From assembly GCF_000007345.1 (NCBI RefSeq), contig NC_003552.1, positions 2,418,001-2,482,000 on the forward strand: 64,000 bases of DNA, given 5' to 3'. How positions within the stretch are numbered: position 1 is the stretch's first letter; every line of letters starts with the position of its first letter. The position numbers were made by a program, and so were the translations under genes. The notes beneath the pieces are model-generated. The model had not been told where the DNA came from. It ran no database searches and saw nothing but the letters and a program-made list of their open reading frames with translations. Positions 1 to 8,904 of the stretch are shown piece after piece. The stretch is from Methanosarcina acetivorans C2A (lineage in GTDB: Archaea > Halobacteriota > Methanosarcinia > Methanosarcinales > Methanosarcinaceae).

Positions 1-417
1 GTCATGGACGCCGATAGAAACTTTTTTCCTGTTTCTCCCAAGGCCCCAGTGCAGGTCTTCCTGCAGGTCCATGAGGGACTTGATGGAAGAGGACGTAAAC
101 TTTACTCCCCTTACAACCGCACACCCGAGGAAGGGCCTGATCTTCAGGATATTCTCACTGACAGATATGGATACCTCGTAAGGCTTTATCGCATATTCGG
201 GAAGCCCCGTCTCAAGGTCCAGAAAACCCCTCATTGCCCTGGCTGCCCCTTCCACACTGTAAAGGTCAGGCCTGTCAGGGAAGAACTCGATATCGACATA
301 CTCGTCTTCAACTCTTTCGATATCGGCCCCAATCATGGGCACCCTTTTTATGATGGTTTCCTTATCTGTTCCCGTGAGTTTCTCAAGGTCTTCATAATGC
401 AAGGTGATTACTGGCAT
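1..417 (-). CDS. pheT: Phenylalanyl-tRNA synthetase beta subunit, N-terminal part (partial)
   Basis: PheT pairs with PheS in the cytoplasm to charge tRNA-Phe. The minus strand reads from an ATG at 415-417 without a stop to the window edge, giving 139 residues that begin [16 protein letters not shown] and include [19 protein letters not shown]. That is the archaeal/eukaryotic-type PheT amino end, where Asp-Arg-Pro-Asp is a hallmark. About three quarters of the protein, including the domains that contact PheS and the tRNA, lies outside the window. A different frame on the plus strand is also open here but has no recognisable protein features. The upstream AT-rich gap (418-627) probably carries its promoter. 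Confidence 0.9.
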   Translation of the reverse strand, partial: MPVITLHYEDLEKLTGTDKETIIKRVPMIGADIERVEDEYVDIEFFPDRPDLYSVEGAARAMRGFLDLETGLPEYAIKPYEVSISVSENILKIRPFLGCAVVRGVKFTSSSIKSLMDLQEDLHWGLGRNRKKVSIGVHD

Positions 418-627
418 GGGGATTTCATCTCATCTCTTACTAGCTAACTTAACCCCAAAAATAATCAACTTTAGATTTAATGCTTTTGTTTCCGGACATT
501 AGGAAAACAGCAATTTTTCAGTTCCGAACTTTTGCTTCATTACTTCAGCCCTTTCCGGCTAAATTGCTTTTCCCAAAAGCCTCAACAGAAGCCGCATCAG
601 AAGCCTCATCAAAAGGTTCTATTTTAC

Positions 628-2151
628 TTAGAGAGAGCTCACGGCCGAGATAAACTGCCCTTTATCTTCATTTCCACTTATCACACCCATTATTCCTTCG
701 TTGCCGGTTTTAAGGGGAAGTTCAATAATGAAAGAAGAACCTTCCCCAGGCACACTCTCCGCCTGGATGTTTCCGCCGTGCATTTCAACAAACCTTTTAA
801 CAAGGAAGAGTCCGAGTCCTGTCCTTTCGTACCTGCGCTTGAAGAAAGAGTCAGGTTGTTTGAAAGGCTGGAAAAAAGAGTCCATGTCTTCCCGGGAAAT
901 TCCTATTCCGGTATCTTTTACGCAAATTCGAACCATATTTCCAATTTTTGCTGCCGAGACTGTTATGGACCCCTCTTCCGGAGTGAACTTTACAGCATTG
1001 CTTATAAGGTTGTAAAGGATTTGCTTGAACATCATTTTGTCAGCATAGAAGCTTTTTATCCCGGAGTCGACCTCAAAATTAAGGGACAATTTTTTCCCGG
1101 ATACCCGCGGACGGAATACTTTTTCGATATCTTTAAAGATCTTTGTAAACTCGAAATTCTCAGGTTCCAGAAAAGTCTTTCCAGCTTCTATTTTTGAAAG
1201 GTCAAGGATGTCATCTATGAACTGGAGCAGGTGTTTGCCGCTGATTGAAATATTATTAATGTATCTGGCCTGGCGCTCGCTAAGTTTTCCGGAGCTATCT
1301 TCAAGAAGCAGATCCGAAAACCCGATAATTGAATTAAGGGGTGTCTTCAACTCATGACTTACGGTGGCAATAAACTCGCTTTTAGCCTGGCTGGCATCTT
1401 CGGCAATCCGGACTTTCAGAAGGGCGTCTTCGGCTCTCTGCCTTTCAGTGATGTCCCGGCTCACTCCCACAAGCCCTATAAAGTTCCCCGTTTCGTCGTA
1501 AAGGGGAGCTTTTACAGTCTGCAGCAGGACTTTCCTCCCGTCAGGGCGAGTTGCCCACCTCTCCCGGATAATCGCTTTCCCGGTTTCAAATATCTCCTTA
1601 TCCTCGGCATTGAGAAAGCTGGCTACTTCTTTAGAATAAAAATCCGGGTTCTTCTTCCCCACAACGCCCTCTGTCGGCCTTTTCACAAATTCACAGAAGA
1701 CAGGATTACACCCCAGGTAAGTCCCTTCGGGATCTTTAAAAAAGACGGCATCAGGAATTGAGTTCAATAGTCCGGAGAGCATTGACCTCTCCCTACTGAG
1801 TTTCTCCTGCATCTCTTTCCTCTTTTCCACTTCAGCCTTTAATTTTTCAACGCTTGCCACTGTGCTTACCCATTTCAGTAGCCCTGCAGCAATCAACACG
1901 TAACTGACCGGGCCTCCAAGAAAGGCTTTTAAGAAAATATTATGCAAAGGGCTCACAGGGTTTTCTCCAACCAGCCGTAAACTTTCATACAGATCCGCAA
2001 GATGCCCTGCAAATAAAAGGAAAAATCCGGCGATAATAAGGAACCAGCCTTTCCGGGAAATATTTGCACTTTTTCGACCAATACTCCAAAAATAGAATAT
2101 GATTATTAGCAAGGTAAAGGAACTCATAACTTCCAGACTCACATCATCCAT
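628..2151 (-). CDS. Membrane-anchored PAS sensor histidine kinase
   Basis: Predicted two-component sensor, 507 residues. Three hydrophobic stretches near residues 10-23, 36-50 and 80-95 place the amino end in the membrane, followed by a short coiled coil (100-125). A PAS domain (about 126-240) begins SIPDAVFFKDPEG and ends with the PAC-like SRDITERQRAE. The HisKA helix carries the phospho-acceptor His266 in VSHELKTPLN. The ATPase domain shows the N-box near NLISNAVKF (381-389), the G1 box DTGIG (413-417) and GLGLF (445-449). All catalytic motifs look intact. The ATG at 2151 follows GGGTGATC. No response regulator is adjacent, so the partner is unknown; the carboxy tail after residue 480 has no family features. 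Confidence 0.92.
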   Translation of the reverse strand: MDDVSLEVMSSFTLLIIIFYFWSIGRKSANISRKGWFLIIAGFFLLFAGHLADLYESLRLVGENPVSPLHNIFLKAFLGGPVSYVLIAAGLLKWVSTVASVEKLKAEVEKRKEMQEKLSRERSMLSGLLNSIPDAVFFKDPEGTYLGCNPVFCEFVKRPTEGVVGKKNPDFYSKEVASFLNAEDKEIFETGKAIIRERWATRPDGRKVLLQTVKAPLYDETGNFIGLVGVSRDITERQRAEDALLKVRIAEDASQAKSEFIATVSHELKTPLNSIIGFSDLLLEDSSGKLSERQARYINNISISGKHLLQFIDDILDLSKIEAGKTFLEPENFEFTKIFKDIEKVFRPRVSGKKLSLNFEVDSGIKSFYADKMMFKQILYNLISNAVKFTPEEGSITVSAAKIGNMVRICVKDTGIGISREDMDSFFQPFKQPDSFFKRRYERTGLGLFLVKRFVEMHGGNIQAESVPGEGSSFIIELPLKTGNEGIMGVISGNEDKGQFISAVSSL

Positions 2152-2682
2152 GGCAGATCACCCAAAAATACTGATTCAATGGCTTTTTTCAGAAATATTC
2201 ACACATGCTGCAAATACATGATACCCATGATACCTGATAATAGTTTATAAAGATACCGGAAAAAAGCTTCCTTTTTCTTTATAAATAATATATAAATATT
2301 TCTATCACATCAAAAAAACAAATTTCAAAAAGTAATTCCCTGTTTCGGGAAAAGGTAAGGGCAAGACTTAGAAGTAATTCTGGGAGTAATAGTACCCCCT
2401 TCCCCGATAAAGAAACAATTATTAATGGGCAAAAATTAATGGGCAAAACCTGTTCTTTTCCCTAAATAATGAGACAGCCGAGAATGATACTCACAGGAAT
2501 CCATGAAGCCGGAAAAGGTTCTATGATCGAGTCCATCTGCATATAAGGCATAAAAATTGAGAGCCTAAATCGATTTCGCAGCTCCCACAGCGCAGAATAG
2601 ACAGTAGCAGCTCTTCCGACAAATAGCCTAGTTTTTTTTCATTCCCATAGCAGTCACTTTTTTGTCAATACAGGGCTTGAAA
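2152..2682. other. Intergenic region with TATA-rich DNA and an rnhB relic
   Basis: The stretch between the kinase and the acetolactate synthase contains very AT-rich DNA with a TATA-like run near 2280-2300, which could serve the kinase on the minus strand. From about 2452 it carries a decayed copy of the start of rnhB, listed separately. No intact reading frame was found. Confidence 0.6.
2452..2575 (+). pseudogene. rnhB: Relic of the 5' end of an rnhB copy
   Basis: This stretch can be aligned by eye to the leader and first 30 or so codons of the intact rnhB at 5163. Shared blocks include GAGACAGCC, GGAATnnATGAAGCCGGAAAAGG, ATCG-G-CCAT-TGCATA and GGC-TAAAAAT. Point changes and small indels destroy the frame; for example the first codons have lost a base and a stop occurs where the intact gene encodes Gly-Gly-Val. 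The similarity starts about 15 bases before GAGACAGCC, so part of the leader was copied too. It fades after about 2575; a weak match around GCAGCTC (2579-2585) may be further decayed sequence. The matching 3' relic lies at 7510-7790, in the same orientation. Confidence 0.8.
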
Positions 2683-4434
2683 TCAGATAGGCTGCGTCAG
2701 CTGTCCCAGCTTATCGGTGAGCCTGATATTCTCTGAATAGTCGACCGGACAGACGACCACTGAGACCACATCTTCGGCAAGAGCCTTCTTGAGCGTTGGC
2801 AAGAGGTCGGCAGCCACCTCAATGCGGTAGCCCCTGGCCCCGAAGCTTTCGGCGTACTTGACAAGGTCCGGGTTGCCGAAATCGACAAAGGAATGGCGCC
2901 CCAGTTCCAAGTCCATCTTCCACTTGATCAGGCCGTAGGCGTCATCGACCCAGACGAGTACAACGAACGGGATACGTTCCCGTATCGCAGTCTCCAGTTC
3001 CTGGGAATTCATCAGGAAGCTGCCATCTCCCGTTACGGCGAGCACCTTCCGGTCAGGATAAGCGAGTTTCGCGCCGATCGCCCCGGGCACAGCAAACGCC
3101 ATCGTCGCTAAACCGTTCGAGATCACACAGGTATTCGGCTGATACGTCGGGTAGAGGCGGGCCATCCACATTTTCAGGGCACCGGTATCAACCAGCGCGA
3201 TATCCGAATCCCCCATGGCCGCGCGGATGTCGGAGACCAGCCGCTGCGGTTTGACTGGATATGCATCGGCACGTGCCCCATACTCGAGCTCTTCCCTGAG
3301 CAGGTTACGGATTTTTCTGTCCTCGGCATCCAATCCCTCTTTCGGAGTTATTATTGCGGCTAGCCCGTCAAGCGCAGCCGAGAGGTTCCCCTCAACACTG
3401 ACGGTGACGGGATAGTGAGCATCGATCTCGGCCGGGTATCGATGCAGGTGCAGGATCTTCTTGTCGGCATTGGGGTTTATGCGTACGGGATCGAACTCCT
3501 GGAGATCATAGCCGACGCAGACGATCACATCCGCCTCATCGAATCCGAAGTTCACGTAGTCATGCTGCATGAACCCTATGGTGCCCAGGGAGTTGGGATG
3601 GTCATCAGGGAAGATACCCTTGCCCATGAACGTGGTTGCAACCGGGATCCGAAGGCGTTCGGAGAACCGGACAAGAGCGTCCCCGGCGTAGTCTCGCACT
3701 GCGCCATGGCCTGCGAGGATAATCGGTTTTGTCGCCTCTTGCAGGACTTGAGCTGCGCGTGTAATCTGTGCGGACCCTGGCATACTGTCCGCTTCATCGG
3801 ACCGGGCAAGCGGGCGCAAGCCGGTGAGGCCCGAGATTGACTCTACGTCCTCAGGAACGCAAAGATAGACGGCACCCGGCCGCGAAGTTTGGGCTTTCTC
3901 AAACGCTTCCCGCATCATTTCGGGTATGGCAGCGGAACCGATAATCATCTCGGCCCATTTTGTAACCGGCTTGAACATGTTCAGCAGATCGACAACCTGA
4001 TGAGTCTCCTTGTAGATGCGGTTGAGGCTGACCTGGGCGCTGATCGCCACCAGAGGGGTGCTGTCGGTGAAGGCGTCGGCTGTTCCCAGAAGCAGATTAA
4101 TAGCACCCGGTCCCAGCGTGGATATACAGACACCCGCCTTGCCCGTGACTCGACCATAAATGTCAGCCATGAATGAAGCACCCTGTTCATGGCGCACCAC
4201 AATGAAGCGGATAGTTGAATCTCCTAGAGCATCGACGAACCTGATGTTCTCTTCACCTGGAAGCCCGAAAATGTACTCGACACCCTCATTCTCGAGGCAC
4301 TGGACCATGAGCTGAGCTGTAGTGAGAGTGGTGTCCTCTGCCACAATCTTCTCCTTTACTTCCTGGCTCTTGTCTGCCGAGCTGGTGTCCCTGTGGGCCG
4401 ACACAGCTTCGTGCAGACATCCGTGAGGATCCAT
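2683..4434 (-). CDS. alsS: Acetolactate synthase-like thiamine diphosphate enzyme (catabolic AlsS type)
   Basis: Predicted to condense two pyruvates to 2-acetolactate in the cytosol. It is 583 residues with the three domains of the TPP family. The amino domain has the activating glutamate Glu83 in VVRHEQGASFMA and the LGPGAINLLLG loop. The carboxy domain has the Mg/TPP motif VTGDGSFLMN and DDAYGLIKWK, a signature of catabolic AlsS rather than anabolic IlvB. No small regulatory subunit gene (ilvN) is nearby, which also fits AlsS. The start is an ATG preceded by a perfect AGGAGG seven bases away, giving a 35-residue extension before the conserved TTAQLMVQCLENEG. The gene is visibly richer in G and C than its neighbours and sits between rnhB and an rnhB relic, so transfer from a bacterium is likely (inference). 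Confidence 0.85.
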   Translation of the reverse strand: MDPHGCLHEAVSAHRDTSSADKSQEVKEKIVAEDTTLTTAQLMVQCLENEGVEYIFGLPGEENIRFVDALGDSTIRFIVVRHEQGASFMADIYGRVTGKAGVCISTLGPGAINLLLGTADAFTDSTPLVAISAQVSLNRIYKETHQVVDLLNMFKPVTKWAEMIIGSAAIPEMMREAFEKAQTSRPGAVYLCVPEDVESISGLTGLRPLARSDEADSMPGSAQITRAAQVLQEATKPIILAGHGAVRDYAGDALVRFSERLRIPVATTFMGKGIFPDDHPNSLGTIGFMQHDYVNFGFDEADVIVCVGYDLQEFDPVRINPNADKKILHLHRYPAEIDAHYPVTVSVEGNLSAALDGLAAIITPKEGLDAEDRKIRNLLREELEYGARADAYPVKPQRLVSDIRAAMGDSDIALVDTGALKMWMARLYPTYQPNTCVISNGLATMAFAVPGAIGAKLAYPDRKVLAVTGDGSFLMNSQELETAIRERIPFVVLVWVDDAYGLIKWKMDLELGRHSFVDFGNPDLVKYAESFGARGYRIEVAADLLPTLKKALAEDVVSVVVCPVDYSENIRLTDKLGQLTQPI

Positions 4435-5162
4435 CGATCATCCTCCTGTGCTCTCGCAAACCACGTCATCCGCTTCGTGATGTGATCGGGTGCGTTGTGT
4501 CTTCCGGCTGTAATGCGTGCAGCCTCTGTGGTGGTTATTCCTGTGACTCTTTCTGTTGCCTTTCATTTCATTCCCCTTCCCCTTTATACTCATACATAAT
4601 TATAATTATAATTGTATATAATGATTTTAGTTTTCAGGATTGATTCATTCCGTCACAGAACAGACCCTGAATGATTCCGCCAAAGGACAGACCCTGAATG
4701 CAAAAGCCGCTGGTACTAACAGGAATAAGATAGTTGCTGTAGCTTTAGTTCCTTCAGGAATAGACATGCGGTTAAAAGCTCGCTCCAGTAACTCCACAAA
4801 CAGAAATTATAGGAACCAGCATACATAAACCAAAAGTTCTTTTAAAATGGATACCTATTCTTGCAACCAGGGAACCATTATACCCTATGAACAAACCAGC
4901 ACCTACGCTGGGTCCTATAAGTACTAAAAGGATTAATATGACGGCCCGACATAGAGTCCAAAACGGACACAAAACAGAGAAAAAAGCCATTGAATTGATT
5001 CGGTTCCTGATTGGAATTCCCTCCGAGGCCTGATACAACTATGCCTATGTCCAGTTGCAGAGATCCTTTTTCTACTCCCCTTCCACCCATTATATTATTA
5101 CTTTTCCTGATCCGTAAAACTTACAAAAGCCCTCTTCTCTCAAATCAGGAGACAGCCAGAAA
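4435..5162. other. Intergenic region, possible decayed membrane-protein frame
   Basis: Upstream of alsS there is a repetitive AT run (about 4596-4620, TATAATTATAATTATAATT) that could contain its promoter. A short direct repeat around ACAGACCCTGAATG occurs at 4660 and 4689. A minus-strand frame at 4772-5038 encodes a hydrophobic stretch (ILILLVLIGPSVGAGLFIG) but has no ribosome site and no recognisable family; it may be debris of a membrane protein or chance. Confidence 0.35.
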
Positions 5163-5834
5163 ATGATGATCGCAGGAATTGATGAAGCCGGAAAAGGTCC
5201 TGTAATCGGGCCCATGTGCATAGGAGGCGTAAAAATCGAGGAGTCCAGAGCCCATATACTCAAGGTGCTTGGAGTTGCCGATTCCAAGAAACTGACGCCG
5301 AAAAAAAGGGAGCAGCTCGCATCCCAGATCAAAAAACACGCCGACGGTTTCTTCATCCTTGAGATCACCCCTGCTCAGATTGACGAACTCCGGAAAATTA
5401 TGAGTATGAACGAGATCATGGTTATCTGTTTTGCAAAAGTTCTCGAACAGCTGAAACCGGATATCGTATATGCCGATGCTGCAGACGTAAAAGCCGAACG
5501 CTTTGCCGAAAACCTCCGCAGGCAGTACGCAAAAACCAACCCTGCCCACGCAAAGAAAATAGAAATCATCTCTATGCACCAGGCCGATGCAATATATCCT
5601 GTAGTCTCGGCAGCCTCGATCATTGCAAAAGTACGCAGGGACGAACTCATCGAAGAGATCAAAAAAGAATGGAGCGTAGACTTCGGAAGCGGTTATCCCT
5701 CAGATCCTAAAACAAAAGCTTTTCTCTTGAAATGGGGAAAAGAACACGACGGGAAGTTCCCAGAAATTGTCAGACAGTCCTGGCAAACCGTAGAAAACAT
5801 AAGGGAAGAACTGGAAAAAGCCGGAAAAAAGTGA
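5163..5834 (+). CDS. rnhB: Ribonuclease HII
   Basis: Cuts the RNA strand of RNA-DNA hybrids and initiates removal of single ribonucleotides from DNA. It is 223 residues, normal for archaeal RNase HII. The amino end MMIAGIDEAGKGPVIGPM carries the first two acidic metal ligands (Asp7, Glu8); a further Asp is in VYADAADV, and QADAIYPVVSAASIIAKV is the conserved core near residue 140. The start follows AGGAG eleven bases away; a second ATG overlaps at codon 2 and either is possible. It is the only intact copy: decayed fragments of a second copy lie at 2452-2575 and 7510-7790 in the same orientation. Confidence 0.95.
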   Translation: MMIAGIDEAGKGPVIGPMCIGGVKIEESRAHILKVLGVADSKKLTPKKREQLASQIKKHADGFFILEITPAQIDELRKIMSMNEIMVICFAKVLEQLKPDIVYADAADVKAERFAENLRRQYAKTNPAHAKKIEIISMHQADAIYPVVSAASIIAKVRRDELIEEIKKEWSVDFGSGYPSDPKTKAFLLKWGKEHDGKFPEIVRQSWQTVENIREELEKAGKK

Positions 5835-5941
5835 AATCCGGAAGAAAAGTAAGGTCCAGACTTGAGAAATACAGACTTTTATAAAACGCCTTCAACAGCC
5901 TGTCTGGCAGTTCTCTGCAAAAAAAAGAAAAGAGAAAAAGA

Positions 5942-6029
5942 ATATGAGACTCCTCAAGAGTACGAAACTCCTCAAGAGTACGAAACTCCTCAAGAGTACG
6001 AAACTCCTCAAGAGTACGAAACTCCTGAA
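5942..6029 (+). repeat. 18-bp tandem array
   Basis: Nearly five copies of an 18-bp unit, GAGTACGAAACTCCTCAA, sit just downstream of rnhB. The first copy is degenerate; three are perfect and the last differs at one base. The array happens to be open in one frame (YETPQE repeats), but that frame has no ribosome site or conserved flank and is not called as a gene. Confidence 0.9.
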
Positions 6030-6089
6030 TTCTCCTCTATCTTTTTAAATTTCATCCTTTCTCTTCTTTTATGTTGAATGAAGATTTTT

Positions 6090-7154
6090 TTAATTCGTTA
6101 CAAATGTCTCGTTACCATCAACTTCACTCTCGTTTTCGGAAACCTCATATGAAGAAGTTTCATTCATCAGAGGCATGTAATCTTTACTCCCGGTTGTTTC
6201 ATTGATAACGTACGGAGTGTCACCTATACGGTCTCCATTAGCGTCGTCTCCCGAATATTTGTCCCAGTAGTTGCCTGTTGAACTGGTGTTCCAGAAGTTA
6301 GTACCCTCATCCTCAGCATTGATGTAGTTGACGAAATCGTTCATGTAGACCGTGTTATCAGAGGAATCATTAAAGTATGCTCCAACACCATTCAGGTATA
6401 AGGAATTATTAAACAGAACATTGGACTTAGACTTCAGGGTAAAGATTCCATACTCGTTCTTAGAAATCGTGTTTGACGTCAGAGCGTTCATGTCGGACGC
6501 TTCAAGGGAAACTCCTTTTGTATTTGAGTCAGCTGTGTTGTTCATAAGGGTGTTATTTGCAGAGTTATACAGCAGGATTCCCATATCATTTGTTAGCATA
6601 AGGTTGCCTAACAGTGTGTTATCTTCAGAATTCTCAAGAGCAATCCCCTGATATCCCAGACTTACAAGGTTATTGACCAGGTAGTTTTCCTTAGCTCCTG
6701 TGAGAGAAATTCCCACATCATTCATTATCAGAGCGTTGTTGCTCAACGAGCAGTTTTCAACTCCTTCAAGGTAAATCCCTACCTCATATTTGTCCCCTCC
6801 GGAAGACACACCGGAAATAAAGAAGCCGTCTATTGTGACGTTGCTTGAGTTAACGTAAAAAACTTCTTCATCCAAAACCGTACCCAGTACATAAATGCGT
6901 TTTCCCGGAGCCTCTGACGAGGAGTTTGCAAGAATTGAAACTTTCTTTTCGACCTTTACGTTTTCCTTATATATTCCGGGGTTTACGAGAATCGTGTCTC
7001 CTTCCTGTGCATTATTAACAGCTTCCTGAATAGAGATGTAGTTTCCTCCCCCATTTGAATCTACGGAAATAACCGCAGCGGCTGTCGAGATTGTGACTGA
7101 TCCGAGTATGAAGAGGAAAATTAAAAAAGCATTCAGAATTGCTTTTCCTTTCAT
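6090..7154 (-). CDS. Secreted NosD/PbH1 right-handed beta-helix protein
   Basis: Likely an exported cell-surface protein of 354 residues. The ATG at 7154 is preceded by AGGGGGCA and begins a signal peptide, MKGKAILNAFLIFLFILG, ending near STAAA. The start of the longer open frame, 12 codons upstream, lacks this ribosome site. Conserved ISVDSNGGGNYISIQEAVNNA and GDTILVNPGIYKENV are the beginning of a periplasmic copper-binding (NosD-type) domain. Then come about ten PbH1 coils of the type N-x-L-x-x-N-x-x-x-x-x-x-x-G-I. The end has NYWDKYSGDDANGDRIGDTPY, an Asp-rich closing motif common in Methanosarcina surface proteins. No nos genes are adjacent, so denitrification is not implied; the ligand is unknown. 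The last 20 residues are acidic with several Asn-x-Ser/Thr sites. Confidence 0.85.
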   Translation of the reverse strand: MKGKAILNAFLIFLFILGSVTISTAAAVISVDSNGGGNYISIQEAVNNAQEGDTILVNPGIYKENVKVEKKVSILANSSSEAPGKRIYVLGTVLDEEVFYVNSSNVTIDGFFISGVSSGGDKYEVGIYLEGVENCSLSNNALIMNDVGISLTGAKENYLVNNLVSLGYQGIALENSEDNTLLGNLMLTNDMGILLYNSANNTLMNNTADSNTKGVSLEASDMNALTSNTISKNEYGIFTLKSKSNVLFNNSLYLNGVGAYFNDSSDNTVYMNDFVNYINAEDEGTNFWNTSSTGNYWDKYSGDDANGDRIGDTPYVINETTGSKDYMPLMNETSSYEVSENESEVDGNETFVTN

Positions 7155-7190
7155 TAACCAATGCCCCCTATAGTTGATTAAATTATACAC

Positions 7191-7509
7191 ATAGAAAAAT
7201 AAATAGTGTATTATAATAACTCATAAGAATATAAGTTAAAGTAATAAAAAGATTTTGAAATATGTGTTCTGAATAATAAATCTGAACTTTCGTTTACTAT
7301 CCCACCTAAATACATTCTCATGCAGTCGGAAAATCGGTTTAATGGAGGGACGCAAAGATCTAAAGAAATGATCCAAGGAACAGGAAAAAAATCTCTGTCA
7401 CAAGGCCCATAGAATTAAACCGACGTCTTCAGATAAACCAATTTCTTCATATCCATAAGCTGGTCGAATAAATTAAAAATCAAAAAGCAATTACCCGAAA
7501 CTACTTGAC
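7191..7509. other. Intergenic region without a visible gene
   Basis: AT-rich DNA upstream of the beta-helix gene, probably carrying its promoter on the minus strand. An inverted repeat (TCGGTTTAAT at 7334-7343 with its complement at 7414-7423) spans a 70-base loop. No intact frame was seen. Confidence 0.4.
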
Positions 7510-7790
7510 GAAAATAAAATAATCTCCATGCACAAGGCAGATGCAACCTCCCCTATGGTCTCGGCAGCCTCGATCACCGCAAAAGTGCGCGGGATGAGCT
7601 GATAGAAGAGCTCAAAAAAATGGTGTACAAAAAAATGATGTACAGACTTCGGAAGCGGCTATCCCAGGCCCCGAAGACAAAACTTCCTCAAAAATAGGAA
7701 AAAAATAGCACTGCGGAGAATTCAAATATACTGTCAAACACTCCTGACAGACAATTGAGATATAAAAGAAGAACTGGAAAAAATTGAATG
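7510..7790 (+). pseudogene. rnhB: Relic of the 3' half of an rnhB copy
   Basis: This stretch aligns by eye to codons of about 130-220 of the intact rnhB. Shared blocks include CTCCATGCAC-AGGC-GATGCA, GTCTCGGCAGCCTCGATCA, GCAAAAGT-CGC, GACTTCGGAAGCGG, and at the end AGAAGAACTGGAAAAA. Small deletions and an extra insertion around 7620-7645 (a repeated TGTACA-AAAAAATG) break the frame repeatedly. It lies on the same strand as the intact gene, 1.7 kb downstream of it, and complements the 5' relic at 2452-2575; the middle of the gene is missing from both. Confidence 0.85.
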
Positions 7791-7878
7791 AAAACCTTCC
7801 GAAAGATTTCCTGAGTTCTCAAGATTTCCTTATAATTCGAAAAAGAAAAGGGAAAAGAAAAGGAGAATTAAAAAATAG

Positions 7879-8721
7879 TTAAAAGTATTCAATCTGCAGC
7901 CCGACTCCCACTTCCTTAAGCCTGCAAACCTTTGAAAGCTCGATTTTTGAGTTTAAGTCCGTACAGTGGCAGGCATGGATGCATTCGGGGTCAAGTTTTT
8001 TAAGGTAGTCAAGGGTCCCGCGCATCCGTTCTTTTGAGGGTTCCAGGAGATGAAAGCCGCCTACTATATCAAGGACCCTGCTGTCTCCGCAGACTTCTTT
8101 TGCATATTCGGTAATATTGCAGATCCCGGAATGAGAACAGCCCGTAATAATTACTAGCCCTGTTTCTGCCCTGTATACGAGTGCCGTATCGTCCGGAAGT
8201 AGGTCGGGAATTTTGTTCCCCTTGATGTCCCGCACATATCCGATAGCTGCCTCTGCCTCAAAAGTGAAGTTCCTGGGAATTTCCCCAAGGAAAACGAGCC
8301 TCTCGCTAAGCCAGAAGGGAGTACCTGAGAGCTGTAACCTGAAGTGTTCTGAAAGCTTTTTGGGAGTGAACAGACTTCCGATTTCCCCTATCCCTTCAAT
8401 TTTTTTGCTTTCGAAGGCCAGGGGATGGGCAACGAGAACCGGAGATCTGCCGGGCAGCCTCTCTATCCCTGCTTCCGTGAATAAACGGATCAGAGGTTCG
8501 AGTCCCCAGCTGTGGTCCAGGTGCCCGTGGGAGAGGACCAGGTAATCAAGATCCAGAAGTGAAAGCCCCATTTTCCGGGCGTTTTTAAGGAAGATATCCG
8601 AATACCCGGTATCAAAAAGAACTCTGGTACCCGAATCCTCCAGCAGAAAAGACAAACCGGGCTCGGCAAAGAAATACCTGTCAATAAGGGTGTTATTATC
8701 AACAAGGACGGTGAGTTTCAT
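7879..8721 (-). CDS. MBL-fold hydrolase, MJ0301-like (dihydropterin/RFAP synthase family)
   Basis: A 280-residue metallo-beta-lactamase-fold protein. The metal motif HGHLDH is at residues 65-70 (His65, His67, Asp69, His70). Further ligands are expected in GCSHSGICN and in GGFHL near the carboxy end. The order and the GCSHSG motif match the archaeal family annotated as 7,8-dihydropterin-6-methyl-4-(beta-D-ribofuranosyl)aminobenzene-5'-phosphate synthase, linked to the methanopterin-type cofactor. That activity is inherited from a single characterised relative, so the substrate here is uncertain. It lies just downstream of purQ on the same strand, with about 180 bases between, and could be a third gene of that unit or independent. 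Confidence 0.82.
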   Translation of the reverse strand: MKLTVLVDNNTLIDRYFFAEPGLSFLLEDSGTRVLFDTGYSDIFLKNARKMGLSLLDLDYLVLSHGHLDHSWGLEPLIRLFTEAGIERLPGRSPVLVAHPLAFESKKIEGIGEIGSLFTPKKLSEHFRLQLSGTPFWLSERLVFLGEIPRNFTFEAEAAIGYVRDIKGNKIPDLLPDDTALVYRAETGLVIITGCSHSGICNITEYAKEVCGDSRVLDIVGGFHLLEPSKERMRGTLDYLKKLDPECIHACHCTDLNSKIELSKVCRLKEVGVGLQIEYF

Positions 8722-8904
8722 AAAGTGTTTATTTTGCCTGTGGTCTATAATAGCATTGTTACAAAATACTCGTAAAAATAGTCAGGATTGAGTTTACCGA
8801 GTTTACCACTGCACGCGGTCCTGTAAGAAAATAAAAAAAATCACAAAAAAATAAAAGGAACCGTTCATAAAAAGAAAAAAACTGAAAAAGAAACGAGCAG
8901 CGGA

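Noticed and set aside
532-1197. Long plus-strand frame of 221 residues
   Set aside because: It lies antisense to the ATPase half of the histidine kinase, whose motifs are all intact on the other strand.
5862-6077. Frame with Y-E-T-P-Q-E repeats after rnhB
   Set aside because: It arises from the 18-bp array, starts within AT-rich DNA without a ribosome site, and its ends have no protein character.
7334-7423. Inverted repeat TCGGTTTAAT/ATTAAACCGA
   Set aside because: A 70-base loop and only 10 AT-rich pairs; a chance match is plausible.
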